This document shows, piece by piece, positions 15,903 through 25,282 of a stretch of DNA of 33,676 bases. Numbering within the stretch: the first letter of the stretch is position 1; each line of letters begins with the position of its first letter. A program made the translations under genes and the position numbers. Source of the stretch: Bifidobacteriaceae bacterium (GTDB lineage: Bacteria > Actinomycetota > Actinomycetes > Actinomycetales > WQXJ01); NCBI GenBank assembly GCA_031278675.1, contig JAITJY010000318.1, positions 1 through 33,676 of the forward strand. The letters run 5' to 3'. Under the pieces are notes generated by a model, which was given only the letters and a program-made list of their open reading frames with translations, was not told the DNA's origin and searched no databases.

Positions 15903-17075
15903 TCATGCCGCCGCGCGACGCTCCAGTGCTCGGTAGAACTCGAGCAGCACTGCTTCTTGGGACTCCCAGTTGTATTCCCGTCGCACAGCCGCCGCACCCC
16001 GCTCACCCATGGCTTTTGCTTCGGCGCGATCGGCGACGAGTTGGCGGAGCGCCGCGGTCAGCGCGTTTAGGTCGCCCGGCGGCACCAGGATGCCAGTGCC
16101 GAGGCCTTCCACGATCGGCTTGTAAATCTCAAAGTCGGTCATGACTAGCGGCAGGCCGAGCATCATCACCTCGAATGGCTTCACGATTCGCAGCACTCCA
16201 GCGTGGCCCGCCATGTTATCCCGGTAGTTGAGCAGAGCTACGCCCGCGTCGCAGCCCGCCAACAGCCGAATCGCCTCGGAATGCGGGACGCGGCCGACGT
16301 ATTCGACCCTGTCCCAGGCCGGGAGTTGCTTCAGCTCGTCAAGGTAAGCGTCTGTTCCAGAGCCTCCGAGAACGAGCTTCGTCTCAGGGATGGCCTCCAT
16401 CGCCTGCAGCAAGACGTGCAGGTTGTAGAACGGCTTTATCCCGCCCATGAATCCGATCTTGAACTCCGCCGGATCCTTCGGCCGCGATCCATCGGCGCAG
16501 GCAGTCGTTGCAGGGGGGGCCCATTCCGGCCGTGGGTAGTTCGTCACCGTCACGCAGTTCGGGTTGATGGCGGAAAGCTTCTCCGTCAGGTCCGGCCCGG
16601 CGGCGATCACGCCGTCGAACCTGGGCAGTGCCAGCTCCTGAAGCTTGCGGGCAGCGAACATGAGCGCTTGCCTGATGGGTCGCGGTATCCACTTGAGTTC
16701 GCCGGCGTATACAAAGAAGTCCTCATGGGAGTCGAAGACGACTTTCGCGCCGCGTCGTCGCAGCAGCAGGCCGACCGGGATCAAGAGGAGATCGTGGAAG
16801 TGGAAGACGTCGGCCTTGACCTTCATTGCGACTCGAGCCGCCCGCGCCGGCATCACGGTGTACACGTAGGCGAACTGGGCCAGCTTGGAGATGCTGGAGC
16901 GTGTCGGGATCTCCCGCAATTTGATCCCGCGCAAGACCACGCCATCGGCCATCCCGTCTTCGCCCCGTGCGATCAATGCGACCTGGTGGCCCGCGCGGCG
17001 TAGCGAGACGCACTCCTTGCCGAAGACCCGCTGGTCGTAGAGTTGGTGCGAGTGCGTGACGTGGCAGACTCTCAT
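15903..17075 (-). CDS. family 4-type glycosyltransferase
   Basis: A 390-residue GT-B glycosyltransferase. The N-terminal half has MRVCHVTHSHQLYDQRVF, the acceptor-side start of many GT4 enzymes. The C-terminal half has KIGFMGGIKPFYNLHVLLQA, LVLGGSGTDAY, VEYVGRVPHSEAIRLLAGCD and FEVMMLGLPLVM, the nucleotide-sugar site. It would add a sugar to the growing lipid-linked repeat unit on the cytosolic face. I chose the ATG at 17075 because it overlaps the upstream glycosyltransferase's TGA as ATGA; an alternative ATG is at 17090. Donor and acceptor sugars are unknown. Confidence 0.88.
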   Translation of the reverse strand: MRVCHVTHSHQLYDQRVFGKECVSLRRAGHQVALIARGEDGMADGVVLRGIKLREIPTRSSISKLAQFAYVYTVMPARAARVAMKVKADVFHFHDLLLIPVGLLLRRRGAKVVFDSHEDFFVYAGELKWIPRPIRQALMFAARKLQELALPRFDGVIAAGPDLTEKLSAINPNCVTVTNYPRPEWAPPATTACADGSRPKDPAEFKIGFMGGIKPFYNLHVLLQAMEAIPETKLVLGGSGTDAYLDELKQLPAWDRVEYVGRVPHSEAIRLLAGCDAGVALLNYRDNMAGHAGVLRIVKPFEVMMLGLPLVMTDFEIYKPIVEGLGTGILVPPGDLNALTAALRQLVADRAEAKAMGERGAAAVRREYNWESQEAVLLEFYRALERRAAA

Positions 17076-18232
17076 AGTTCTCCAGTCCATTCGTTGATCG
17101 CGGCGACAATCGGCGCCATGGTGACGCTGATGTCCATCTTGGTCTCAGCGAACGCTCTGAGCGTCTGCGCGGCGGTCAGAGCGCCCCGGCGCTCGATCGC
17201 GTCCCAGAAGCGGAGCACGCCCGCCACGTCCAGGGGCTCTTCGTTGGCTGGCGCGTCGAAAATGAAATCGCTGCAGGCGGTGCTGAGGGCTCCGAGCCTG
17301 ATCGAGGTCACGATCGGCAGGCCGCGGGCCGCGTACTCTCGAGTCTTGAGTGTCGTGACGTCGCTCATGCCGCGCCGGTGCAGGCCAAGCGACGCCACCG
17401 CGACGTCTGCGCGGTCAAAGGCTCTGTCCAACGCCGCGCCCAACAGCCGACCGCTGAACTGGACGCGCGCGGTCAAACCCTGATCGGTCGCAAGCTTGCG
17501 GTACCTCGTCAACTCGGGACCGTCGCCGACGAGTTCTAGGACTATATCGCGCGTGCCGTTCTCCCTGTAGTAAGTGGCGAGTCCATCGATGGCGCGATCG
17601 AATCCATGCCAGGGCATCATCGACCCAACGGCCAGTAACCGCACCGGACCGCTCGTGCTGGGGTTGACGGCCGCGAGGGGAACAGTGCTGACGTCGATGC
17701 CGTTCTCTATGCGGATTGTGGGCACTCCGTGGATCTCGGTGTGCGTGCTGTAAGTCGCGAACCGGTCGACGAACGGGGCGATTCGCGGCTCCCACTTGCT
17801 CGTCTTGTTGTTCCAAGCTCGCAAGTGCAGCGGCAGAGACGCTGAAGGCATCTCCGTCGGGTAATCAGGGAACTCTATGATCACGAACGCCTTAGGGCTG
17901 TTCTGTTTAAGCGCGCGCAGAAAGTTCACCAGCTGGCGGTCGGCTCCAGGATAGCGAGCGAACACGAAGTCCAGGCCGGTGTGACGCGAGTCGTAGCGCA
18001 AGCGATAATTGTAGGGAAAAAGCGGAAGCGCCTTTAGCGCACGTGTCACAGCTAGGCTTTGGTGGGCGAGGCGCAGATCCAACTCGACAACGAAATGTTG
18101 GCGTAGAGCCTTCATTTGGGCACGGACTTTCTTTCCCACCCCGGCCGAGGCCCTCGACTTGAAGACATTTGGAGCGGCGATGAACACTCCCCGGGGCCGG
18201 GTCCTCGGGGTGGACCGTCCCACGTCGTTCAA
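17072..18232 (-). CDS. glycosyltransferase, GT-B fold
   Basis: A 386-residue glycosyltransferase. Recognisable parts are GVFIAAPNVFKSRASAGVGKKVRAQMKAL at the N-terminal end (given in fragments: GVFIAAPNVF, then GVGKKV), RIENGIDVSTVPL, LLAVGSMMPWHGFDRAIDGL as the start of the donor domain, VQFSGRLLGAALD and TLKTREYAARGLPIV. It would act in assembly of the surface polysaccharide. The frame opens with TTG at 18232 with GGGAG 9 nt upstream; GTG codons at 18223 and 18187 are alternatives. It is the first gene of a minus-strand unit with the next glycosyltransferase and the flippase, and it diverges from the polymerase-like gene. Confidence 0.83.
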   Translation of the reverse strand: MNDVGRSTPRTRPRGVFIAAPNVFKSRASAGVGKKVRAQMKALRQHFVVELDLRLAHQSLAVTRALKALPLFPYNYRLRYDSRHTGLDFVFARYPGADRQLVNFLRALKQNSPKAFVIIEFPDYPTEMPSASLPLHLRAWNNKTSKWEPRIAPFVDRFATYSTHTEIHGVPTIRIENGIDVSTVPLAAVNPSTSGPVRLLAVGSMMPWHGFDRAIDGLATYYRENGTRDIVLELVGDGPELTRYRKLATDQGLTARVQFSGRLLGAALDRAFDRADVAVASLGLHRRGMSDVTTLKTREYAARGLPIVTSIRLGALSTACSDFIFDAPANEEPLDVAGVLRFWDAIERRGALTAAQTLRAFAETKMDISVTMAPIVAAINEWTGEL

Positions 18233-18337
18233 GTCAGAGCGCTCCCGATTCTTCTAGCGGCCCCGCGCGTTGGGCCGGCCTCGCGCCGCTCGCGAGCCAC
18301 ACTAGGCTACCATCAGCAGAAGCGGGCCCGGGGCTGC

Positions 18338-19759
18338 GTGTCCGTGCTAGCCTCTCTGTCTGTGTTCGCGCTCTCCGGAACTGGGTGGCGCAGGCCGTCA
18401 GGCGGAGCGACGGCCGCGCTGCGGCGATGGGCAAGGCGCTCAGGGGGCCGCGCGTTGAGCCGGCCGGAGGCGGCACGAGCGGCCGATGGGCCATTGGTAT
18501 TCGCGTTTTGCGCGCTGCTTTACCAGCCGCTGATCACATTGATGCTTATCCCCATGATTGGCGAGATCCCGGCCGTGGTTGTCGCCTATGGGTTCTCGGC
18601 CGCCTGCCTCCTAGCGGCGGCCCCTGTGGCCCTGCGCCGGACACCAGTCGCATTGCTGAGCATTCCCTCGGTGGTGTTGGCTGTCTTCGTCGGGGTCACG
18701 CTGTCGGGCGGCGCGCTGGCGCCGGTGGGCGCAGAAGCGGCCGTGAGAGTGGCTGCTGCTGGCATATGGCTCTTCCTCCTTGCTGCGCTGATCGAGGACT
18801 ACGGATTGCTGTGGCGATGGCTGGTTCGGGCGTCGGCCATGGCGGTCGCCTTGAGCACAGCCGCGATGGCTGTGGGCCTATTTGGCACGCTTTTTGCGAC
18901 GACATCCGAAAACATGGTGGGCAGTTACGCACTGTTGCCCGCGGGTTGCGTCTTCGTGGAGGCATTCCTGCGGCGGCCGTCGGCTCGAATGGCCTTGGCT
19001 CTCGCCCTGGCGACGATTGGCGCCGTCGGCTTCGGGGCGCGCGGCCCAGCCGGGGTCCTGATGGGCTTTTTCGCCATTCGGGTGGTGTCACTTTGGCGAT
19101 GGAAACGGCTGCTCATCGTCGCCGGGGCTGTGGCGGCTGGTGCGGGAGTCCTCTGTCTGGCGGCCGCGCGGGGCGGCTTCACCAGGTTCGCGAGCGCGGC
19201 GCTCGAACATCTTGGGATGAGTCCGCGAGTGCTGACCTACTTTGGCCGCGGCGCCCTGCTGGATGGGCGCGGTCGCGGCGAGATCGCACAAGCGGCGCTG
19301 GACGCGATTTGGCAGCATCCATTCGGTGTCGGTCCGCTGGCTGATCGGGCGCGAATCGGTGATCGCGTCGCGTTTGAGGGGCTCGAAGAGGGAGCGATTG
19401 TCGGCTTGTACCCGCACAACATTGTGTTGGAGGTGATTCTACAATGGGGGATTGCTGGAGGGTCGCTATTGCTCGTCGCCTTGGTCTTGTTGATCCGCGC
19501 CGCTTTTCGCCGGCGGCCAGCGGCTGGCCCGACATTGTGGGTGGGGATCGGGTTTGGTCTGATGCCTCTGTTCGTCTCTGGTTCCTATCTCACCTATAGC
19601 GGCTTCTGGGCGTTGTTGGGCCTGAGCCTCGGAGCGACTGGCAAGTTCAAGAGCACGCAGTTAGGGTTCTCGGGTCTCCTTGACGCCCAAGAGTCGGTTG
19701 GCCGGCGGGTACACGGCACTACAGTGAAGCCAGGACGCGCTGGTATTCGGCGCGCATGA
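18338..19759 (+). CDS. O-antigen polymerase/ligase-like membrane protein (Wzy-like)
   Basis: A polytopic membrane protein of about 473 residues with some ten or more hydrophobic segments. Near the C-terminus it has the Wzy/WaaL hallmark YPHNIVLEVILQWGIAGG, preceded by a large loop with IWQHPFGVGPLADRARIG. It would join repeat units outside the membrane. The frame is open back to 18116, but the divergent glycosyltransferase begins at 18232. I therefore place the start at the GTG at 18338, with GTG 18344 as an alternative; a TAGGCT or TACCAT -10-like element lies at 18303-18313. The 3' end overlaps the convergent glycosyltransferase gene by 41 bp. It is the only plus-strand gene inside this part of the locus. 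Confidence 0.78.
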   Translation: MSVLASLSVFALSGTGWRRPSGGATAALRRWARRSGGRALSRPEAARAADGPLVFAFCALLYQPLITLMLIPMIGEIPAVVVAYGFSAACLLAAAPVALRRTPVALLSIPSVVLAVFVGVTLSGGALAPVGAEAAVRVAAAGIWLFLLAALIEDYGLLWRWLVRASAMAVALSTAAMAVGLFGTLFATTSENMVGSYALLPAGCVFVEAFLRRPSARMALALALATIGAVGFGARGPAGVLMGFFAIRVVSLWRWKRLLIVAGAVAAGAGVLCLAAARGGFTRFASAALEHLGMSPRVLTYFGRGALLDGRGRGEIAQAALDAIWQHPFGVGPLADRARIGDRVAFEGLEEGAIVGLYPHNIVLEVILQWGIAGGSLLLVALVLLIRAAFRRRPAAGPTLWVGIGFGLMPLFVSGSYLTYSGFWALLGLSLGATGKFKSTQLGFSGLLDAQESVGRRVHGTTVKPGRAGIRRA

Positions 19760-20888
19760 TCCGATCGGTGGCCTCGTTGTCGAACTTGGCGGCCAGGGTT
19801 CGGTTGTGGTCAGCGATCTGGGCGCGTTCGGAGGGCTTCACGGCCAGTAGCTGAGCGATGCCGCGGGCGAGTTCGTCAGGGTCTAGGGGATCGCGGAGGA
19901 GGCAGCCTGACTCCCCGCCGTCCATATACTCACGGGGACCGGACAGATCCGAGGCGATCAACGGCAGCCCGGCGGCCATCGCTTCCAAGCCGAACATGCC
20001 GAGGCCCTCGCGCAGGGAGGGGAAGACGGCGACATCGGCTAAGGCGAGGAAGGGGCGGATGTCAGAGCGGAAGCCGGCGAGTGTGACTCGATCACTCAAC
20101 CCCAGCTCTGTGGCCAACATCTTGAGGTTCTCCTGCTCGGGGCCTGTGCCGCACACCACGAAATGCGCGCCGACCCCCTCAAGGCGCGCCAGCGCCCGGA
20201 TGACAGTGGCATGGTTCTTGCGGCGGGTGAGTTCGCCGATGGACAAGACCACGTCGGCTCCCGGTGGGATGCCTAATTCGCGCCGGAGCTGATCCAGCGC
20301 GGCGCGCTGCGTCTCAGCCTGGAAACTCTTCCAGTCGATCCCCACGCCGGGAATCTGCACGACGCGTTGCGGGTGCATCCGCCGCCGCGCCAAGTTCGCG
20401 TCCTCGGAGTTGATTGTGAATAACACATCCGTACGGCGCGACAAGCCCGCCTCGATCGGGAAGAAGGCGAGCCAATCCCGCCGCGGGCCGCCTTGGAAGA
20501 ACTGGAACCCGTGCGCGGTGTAGAGGACTCGACTCATCTTCCCCGCTAACGCGACCCGTGCCAGCACCGACGCCGCGGGCTGGTGGGTGTGCAGAACATC
20601 GAACCGCTCCCGGCGTTGGAGTTCGCGTAATTCGCGGACTACCCGCACGGCGCCTTGGACGGTGCCAGTCCGTCGCTCAAAACTCACGTGATGGCGTGCG
20701 ACACCCATCGCCTTGAGATCGCGCCCGAGTTCGCGTAGCGCCGCCGAACCGACCACATCGTCGTTGCGGAGGTTGGTGGCGACGGCCACGTCGCAGCCGA
20801 GGCTTAGCAAGATGGCGATGTTGCGCATGTTGAAAAGCCGAATCATCGACGGTGTGCCTGTGGACATCAACACGCGCGGTGGTCTCAT
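19719..20888 (-). CDS. family 4 glycosyltransferase
   Basis: A 389-residue GT4 enzyme with both Rossmann halves. The N-terminal half has MSTGTPSMIRLFNMRNIAIL, FDVLHTHQPAASVLARVA and YTAHGFQFFQGG. The C-terminal half has VVQIPGVGIDWKSF, VLSIGELTRRKNHATVIRAL, FVVCGTGPEQENLK and the donor-binding EGLGMFGLEAMAAGLPLIAS (E-x7-E). It would transfer a hexose or HexNAc to the lipid-linked intermediate. The ATG at 20888 is chosen because a GGAG site precedes it by about 7 nt; an in-frame start at 20915 has none. It lies about 180 bp after the phosphoglycosyltransferase-reductase gene on the same strand. Confidence 0.9.
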   Translation of the reverse strand: MRPPRVLMSTGTPSMIRLFNMRNIAILLSLGCDVAVATNLRNDDVVGSAALRELGRDLKAMGVARHHVSFERRTGTVQGAVRVVRELRELQRRERFDVLHTHQPAASVLARVALAGKMSRVLYTAHGFQFFQGGPRRDWLAFFPIEAGLSRRTDVLFTINSEDANLARRRMHPQRVVQIPGVGIDWKSFQAETQRAALDQLRRELGIPPGADVVLSIGELTRRKNHATVIRALARLEGVGAHFVVCGTGPEQENLKMLATELGLSDRVTLAGFRSDIRPFLALADVAVFPSLREGLGMFGLEAMAAGLPLIASDLSGPREYMDGGESGCLLRDPLDPDELARGIAQLLAVKPSERAQIADHNRTLAAKFDNEATDRIMRAEYQRVLASL

Positions 20889-21020
20889 CGTGCGCTCCAA
20901 CTGTTGGCTGCCCACCCGTTGACGGGCTGGAGCCCGGGCGAGAGCGACGGCACGGTGCCGCTTGGTTCAGGCATTGGTCTTCTCCTCATGGGACTTGGAT
21001 TCTTCAGCCGGGCGATTGGC

Positions 21021-21054
21021 CGTGGCAGACTGCCAGGCGCTATCACGCCACGGT
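21021..21054. terminator. stem-loop after the phosphoglycosyltransferase-SDR gene
   Basis: CCGTGGC at 21021-21027 pairs with GCCACGG at 21048-21054, and TGGCAG/CTGCCA (21024-21036) offers an alternative inner stem. It lies 16-49 nt beyond the minus-strand stop at 21070, a normal place for a terminator. There is no U-tract. Confidence 0.3.
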
Positions 21055-21069
21055 GGGGTGTGGCGGCCA

Positions 21070-23094
21070 TCAACATGCGCGGGAGCGTCTCAGGACTTCG
21101 ACAATTCCGGTCGAAGACGCGGGCGGTTCCAAGACGGTGGCGGCGGGGTCTTGTCCCTGACCGAACCAGGCCAATTCGACTCGTCGGACCGGGCCGGCCA
21201 ACTCGGCGGCGACCCGCCCGGCAAGCTTGCCCACCCCAACAACGGCCCGGCAGATGCCGGCGGGCAAGAGCCTGGGGCGGCGGCCGCCGGCAAGGAACAA
21301 GACGTCGGAGACCGATAGCCCCTCCCAAGGTTGCAACAAGACAGGCGGTATCGGTTCTCTGGTCGCTCCCGCGGCGTAGATGAATCCGGCCAAGCCCGAA
21401 ACGCTGCTCACCGCGGTGGGCTGCGTGCCCGGCCGCGCGACGGCCGCCAGCAACGGCGACCGGGCGAGGCGGGCGAGGCGTTCCGTCTCTGCCCTGCCTT
21501 CGCCCTGCACACGAGTCGCCCGGACTATGACGACGTCGGGGCGGCCGCAGCCTGGCCGGGCGGCTGTGAACCCCGCCAGCAGCGACAACTCCCCAAGGGC
21601 CTTGGAACGCGAGTAGGGAGAGAAAGGTCTCAGATTCATCGTCGCGTCGATCGTCCGGCGTGGACCTTGCACGGCGACGGTGCTGATGTGGACCACCCGC
21701 GTCACGGCGGCGTCAGCGGCCGCCCATGCGACCACAGCTGGTAGAAGCGAGTTGGCGCCGTACAACTCGGGGTTGGCGGCGCTGTCCGGCGCCGCCAACC
21801 CCGCTGCGTTGACCACCACGTCTGCGCCCGCAAAGGCTTCGGCCAAGGATTGCCGGGCTTCTAAGGTCGCAGCCAGGCGGCTCACCGCCGCGCCATCATG
21901 CGCGCGGGGCGTCAGCTCGAGCCGTGGGGCGGGCACCGCGACCACTTGGTGGCCGTGCTGCTCGAGGAGCGATCTCACGGCTCGGCCCACGAATCCCCCC
22001 GCTCCCACAACGGCCCAGACCACAGGGCGGAACTCGGCGCGCGGCGGCAATGGGTCCAGCGCTCCGGCCGCGGTCAACGGGACAGGCGTGGCGGGAGGCA
22101 TGCGGCACCCGACCGCGCGGGGCAACGCGACGTAGAGGGCCATCAGACCCGCCACCAGAGCTGCGCCGACGCCGGCCGAGACGCGGCCCGTGGCTGTCAG
22201 CAGCCCCATGGCGCTGGCTGCGAGCGTGAACAGACCAACCGTCGCGGTCGCGCCGATGTGTGACCCGAATCGCTGCGCCAGCCTTTGATAGGCGTACATG
22301 CGGTGGGCGGCGAAGAGCGGCTCCCGGCGCGCCGAGCGCCAAACTAGGGTCACCATGACGTCCGCGAGGTAGATAGAGACCGGCGCCGCGAGCGCCAGCC
22401 ATGGCGCGCCGGCGAAAACGGCGCCTAGCGCGGTCACCGCCAAGGCGCCGCCCAGAGCATAGGAGCCCACGTCTCCGAGGAATCCACCGGGCGGGATCAG
22501 ATTCCATGGCAAGAAAGCCGCGAACGCCGCGGCGACCAACATGCCGGTGAAGGTCAACCAAGGCATGTCGGCGAGGGAGCCAACGACCGCGTAGGCGGCG
22601 CCGATCAACAGGCCATGGAGACCTGAGATGCCGTTGATGCCGTCCATGAAGTTGACACAGTTGACGTAAGTCACAAAAGCTGTCGCCGCGATCACCGCCG
22701 CCCACCAGGGAAAGGAGAACCAACGGCCCAGGAACCATACCGCGCCCACGCTCAACGCCGCCTGGACGGCGAGTCGGCGGAACACACTGAGTCCAGCTGG
22801 CGCTAGGTCATCGGCCAAACCCAGCAGCCCCGACGCGGTCCCCGCGCCGACGACCAAGGCCACAACGCCAGTTCGGGCGCCTGTCGCGTCAAGCGCGAAT
22901 CCCACGGACCAGCCGGTGACGATCGCGAATAGCTGACAAATCCCTAGGCCCCGGACGGTCGGCGCGGCATGGGAAGAGCGGTCATTCGGAATGTCAAGCA
23001 CTTCGTGTCGCGCCAACAGTGGCCTGACGGCGTAGGGGGTGAGCAACGCCACGCCGAAGCCAGCGGCGACAGCGGTCCAGCCGGTCCCTAACAA
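21070..23094 (-). CDS. WecA/WbpL-like phosphoglycosyltransferase fused to an SDR reductase/epimerase
   Basis: A fusion of about 674 residues. Residues 1-330 form a polytopic undecaprenyl-phosphate sugar-1-phosphate transferase of the MraY/WecA/WbpL superfamily: GLADDLAP (Asp95-Asp96), VNFMDGINGISG (148-152) and AHRMYAYQRL (263-272), the WbpL-like His motif. After a linker, residues 358-670 form an extended SDR with GAGGFVG (364-370), ISTVAVQG and YSRSK (Tyr494, Lys498). WbpM neighbours in other bacteria encode these two activities as separate proteins (WbpV and WbpL), so the fusion probably reduces UDP-4-keto-6-deoxy-HexNAc and loads the product on the lipid carrier. The start is uncertain: I prefer TTG at 23094 with GGGGA upstream. 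The frame continues into the preceding dehydratase gene. Membrane-bound. Confidence 0.87.
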   Translation of the reverse strand: MLGTGWTAVAAGFGVALLTPYAVRPLLARHEVLDIPNDRSSHAAPTVRGLGICQLFAIVTGWSVGFALDATGARTGVVALVVGAGTASGLLGLADDLAPAGLSVFRRLAVQAALSVGAVWFLGRWFSFPWWAAVIAATAFVTYVNCVNFMDGINGISGLHGLLIGAAYAVVGSLADMPWLTFTGMLVAAAFAAFLPWNLIPPGGFLGDVGSYALGGALAVTALGAVFAGAPWLALAAPVSIYLADVMVTLVWRSARREPLFAAHRMYAYQRLAQRFGSHIGATATVGLFTLAASAMGLLTATGRVSAGVGAALVAGLMALYVALPRAVGCRMPPATPVPLTAAGALDPLPPRAEFRPVVWAVVGAGGFVGRAVRSLLEQHGHQVVAVPAPRLELTPRAHDGAAVSRLAATLEARQSLAEAFAGADVVVNAAGLAAPDSAANPELYGANSLLPAVVAWAAADAAVTRVVHISTVAVQGPRRTIDATMNLRPFSPYSRSKALGELSLLAGFTAARPGCGRPDVVIVRATRVQGEGRAETERLARLARSPLLAAVARPGTQPTAVSSVSGLAGFIYAAGATREPIPPVLLQPWEGLSVSDVLFLAGGRRPRLLPAGICRAVVGVGKLAGRVAAELAGPVRRVELAWFGQGQDPAATVLEPPASSTGIVEVLRRSRAC

Positions 23095-23164
23095 GCCGTG
23101 TCCCCGGTCATCCGATCCAACCCGGAGGGGTCTTGGCCGGTCAGAGCGGCGCGCGGCGAACGCC

Positions 23165-25048
23165 TCATGCCGTGACCGTGATGACAGAGACCTGCGGCGA
23201 GGCCTCAGCGGCGCCGCCGGCCAAGGGCGCCGCGGGCGGCCACTCGTCGCTGGGACGGCGCTTCCGCCACCGCCTGGCCTGGTCGGGTGGTTCGGTGGAC
23301 GGTTCCGCCTGGCCGCTCGGGCCATCGGCGCATGCCACCTCCGGCGCGAGCGGGGGCACCTGGACGCGCTTGATCAAGGGGTGATGGCTCGGCTGACCGA
23401 CCTCTGCGCTCGAGAACAGCGCCTCATGCAGTTTCTCGCCGGGACGCAGCCCGGTGAACTTGATCGCGAGGTCGTGTCCGGATTCGGCGATCAGGTGGGT
23501 CGCCAAGTCGACGATCCTGACCGGATCGCCCATGTCGAGGACCAGCACGTCTCCGCTGAAGCCGCCGGCGCCAGCCTGTAGGACCAGCTCACAGGCCTCG
23601 GGGATGGTCATGAAATACCGCGTCACATCGGGGTGAGTGATCGTCAGAGGACCGCCGTTCGCGATTTGCGCTCTGAACGTGTCGAGCACGGAGCCGCGCG
23701 AGCCGAGCACGTTGCCGAACCGCACCGACACGTAAGGCGCGTCGAGTTGGGTGGCGAAGTGGGCTGTCATCCTCTCGGCGACACGCTTCGTGCGTCCGAG
23801 CACGCTTGATGGGTCGGCCGCCTTGTCGGTGGAGATGTTCACGAAGTGCGTCACGCCGGCCTCGGCGGCGCAGGCAAGCACGTTGGCGGTGCCGACGACG
23901 TTGGTCTTGAATCCCTCCGCGGGGAAGCGCTCGAGCACCGGGAGATGTTTCAGCGCGGCCGCGTGGAACACGACATCGGGCTGCTCAGCGCGGAAGACGC
24001 CCACGAGAGCGTCGTAGTCCCGGATGTCGCAAAGCACCGTCTCGTCGGTGTGGAGCAACCCGGAGCCGCTGATCGAGAGCGCCACAGCGTGCAGGGCCGA
24101 CTCGTCGCGGTCGAGCAGCGCCACTCTGGCGGGGGCCAGGCGGTGGACTTGACGCGCCAGCTCGGCGCCGATGGAGCCTCCGGCGCCCGTGATCAACACT
24201 CTGCGACCGTTGATGTAGCCCGCGATCGCCGCCAGGTCCGTGGACACCGGCCGGCGGCCCAGAAGATCGCTCAAATCGAGGTCGCGTAGCTGGTCCAAGC
24301 GAATCCGGCCACCGATCATCTCGTGCAGAGGCGGCACGGCCGCGAACGCCAAGCCGATCTGCCGACAGCGCTCGCGGACCTCGCGCAGCAACGCGGGCGA
24401 GGCGCCAGCCATCGCCACCACCAAAGCCGCCGCGCCTTGCTCCCGTGCCACCCGGACCAAGTCCTCGCCTGTGCCCAAGACCCGGTGGCCTTCGACCCGC
24501 CGCAAGCGCTTGCTCTCGTTGTCGTCCAAGAATCCGACGATTGAGTAGGGGGAGTCCTGACTCGTGACGATCTGCCGGGCGATCTGGTGGCCCAACTCGC
24601 CGGCACCATAAATCAAGGTCGGGGTCTCACCCCCGCCGCCGCGCCGCCGGATCAACTCGCGATAGGCGCGCCAGGCGTAACGGCCGGACACCATCAGCAT
24701 CAGCGCCAGCGCGGGCAGGGCGATCAGCGCGCCCCGTGGCGCCCCGATTGGCAGGACGCTGGCCAGCACTAATAGCGTCGCGCCGATCACCGCCACAGTG
24801 CCGCCCAGCCAAGAAACGTCCAGGAAACTGCCGATGCGGCTACGGCCCAGATAGATCTGGGTCGCGAGCCCGCCCACAACCTGGAAGACGATGGCAGTGG
24901 CGACGTAAGTCGCCGACCCGCGCCATTCGGCCGCATCCATCTCGAAGTCGTAACGCATCAACGCGAACCAGCCCAGCGCCAGCACCCAGCACAACACGTC
25001 CCAAGAGATCAAACCGATCGACCGATGTCGCGCCAGCAGTTGGCGCAT
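23165..25048 (-). CDS. membrane-bound nucleotide-sugar 4,6-dehydratase (WbpM/CapD-like)
   Basis: A 627-residue protein. Residues 1-125 contain four membrane spans; 140-270 form a CoA-binding-like Rossmann domain (YGAGELGHQIARQI, VGFLDDNESKR). Residues 283-580 are an SDR with VLITGAGGSIGAEL (GxxGxxG at 287-294), FHAAALKHLPVLERFP, VNISTDKAADPSSVLGRTK and VSVRFGNVLGSRGSVLD. These are hallmarks of UDP-GlcNAc 4,6-dehydratases. In WbpM-type enzymes the usual Tyr of YxxxK is replaced by Met; here the aligned residue is Leu417, with Lys421. It would start the QuiNAc/FucNAc branch. The ATG is preceded by GAGGAGG. A tail of about 60 Pro/Arg-rich residues extends past the domain. Confidence 0.92.
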   Translation of the reverse strand: MRQLLARHRSIGLISWDVLCWVLALGWFALMRYDFEMDAAEWRGSATYVATAIVFQVVGGLATQIYLGRSRIGSFLDVSWLGGTVAVIGATLLVLASVLPIGAPRGALIALPALALMLMVSGRYAWRAYRELIRRRGGGGETPTLIYGAGELGHQIARQIVTSQDSPYSIVGFLDDNESKRLRRVEGHRVLGTGEDLVRVAREQGAAALVVAMAGASPALLREVRERCRQIGLAFAAVPPLHEMIGGRIRLDQLRDLDLSDLLGRRPVSTDLAAIAGYINGRRVLITGAGGSIGAELARQVHRLAPARVALLDRDESALHAVALSISGSGLLHTDETVLCDIRDYDALVGVFRAEQPDVVFHAAALKHLPVLERFPAEGFKTNVVGTANVLACAAEAGVTHFVNISTDKAADPSSVLGRTKRVAERMTAHFATQLDAPYVSVRFGNVLGSRGSVLDTFRAQIANGGPLTITHPDVTRYFMTIPEACELVLQAGAGGFSGDVLVLDMGDPVRIVDLATHLIAESGHDLAIKFTGLRPGEKLHEALFSSAEVGQPSHHPLIKRVQVPPLAPEVACADGPSGQAEPSTEPPDQARRWRKRRPSDEWPPAAPLAGGAAEASPQVSVITVTA

Positions 25049-25270
25049 GACAACCTCCTCGACTCAGGACAAGCAAACTGAGCGCTCGGCGTGGGAAACA
25101 GGAGCGCAGCCCGTGCCACACTCGTCAATCACCATACAACACCGCGTCAGCCCGTCATCGTGTGCGCGGCGGCGCGCCGGAATAGGACTGGCCAGAACCA
25201 CGGCCACTGTGAAGGCGCGCGGGAAGGCGAAGTCTGAACCAAATGGCGGGCCTCGGCGCAGCCCCTCGGG

Positions 25271-25276
25271 TACGAT
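25271..25276 (+). promoter_or_regulatory. -10 element of a leaderless wecB promoter
   Basis: TACGAT lies exactly six bases before the GTG at 25283, the distance at which transcription would begin on the start codon. The same geometry occurs before ugd. No strong -35 hexamer is visible. There is no Shine-Dalgarno sequence in front of this GTG, which fits a leaderless mRNA. Confidence 0.5.
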
Positions 25277-25282
25277 GTGCCG

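Noticed and set aside
23095..23325. Upstream extension of the phosphoglycosyltransferase-SDR frame to 23325
   Set aside because: It overlaps the end of the dehydratase gene and has no membrane segment or family motif; the transferase begins near 23094.
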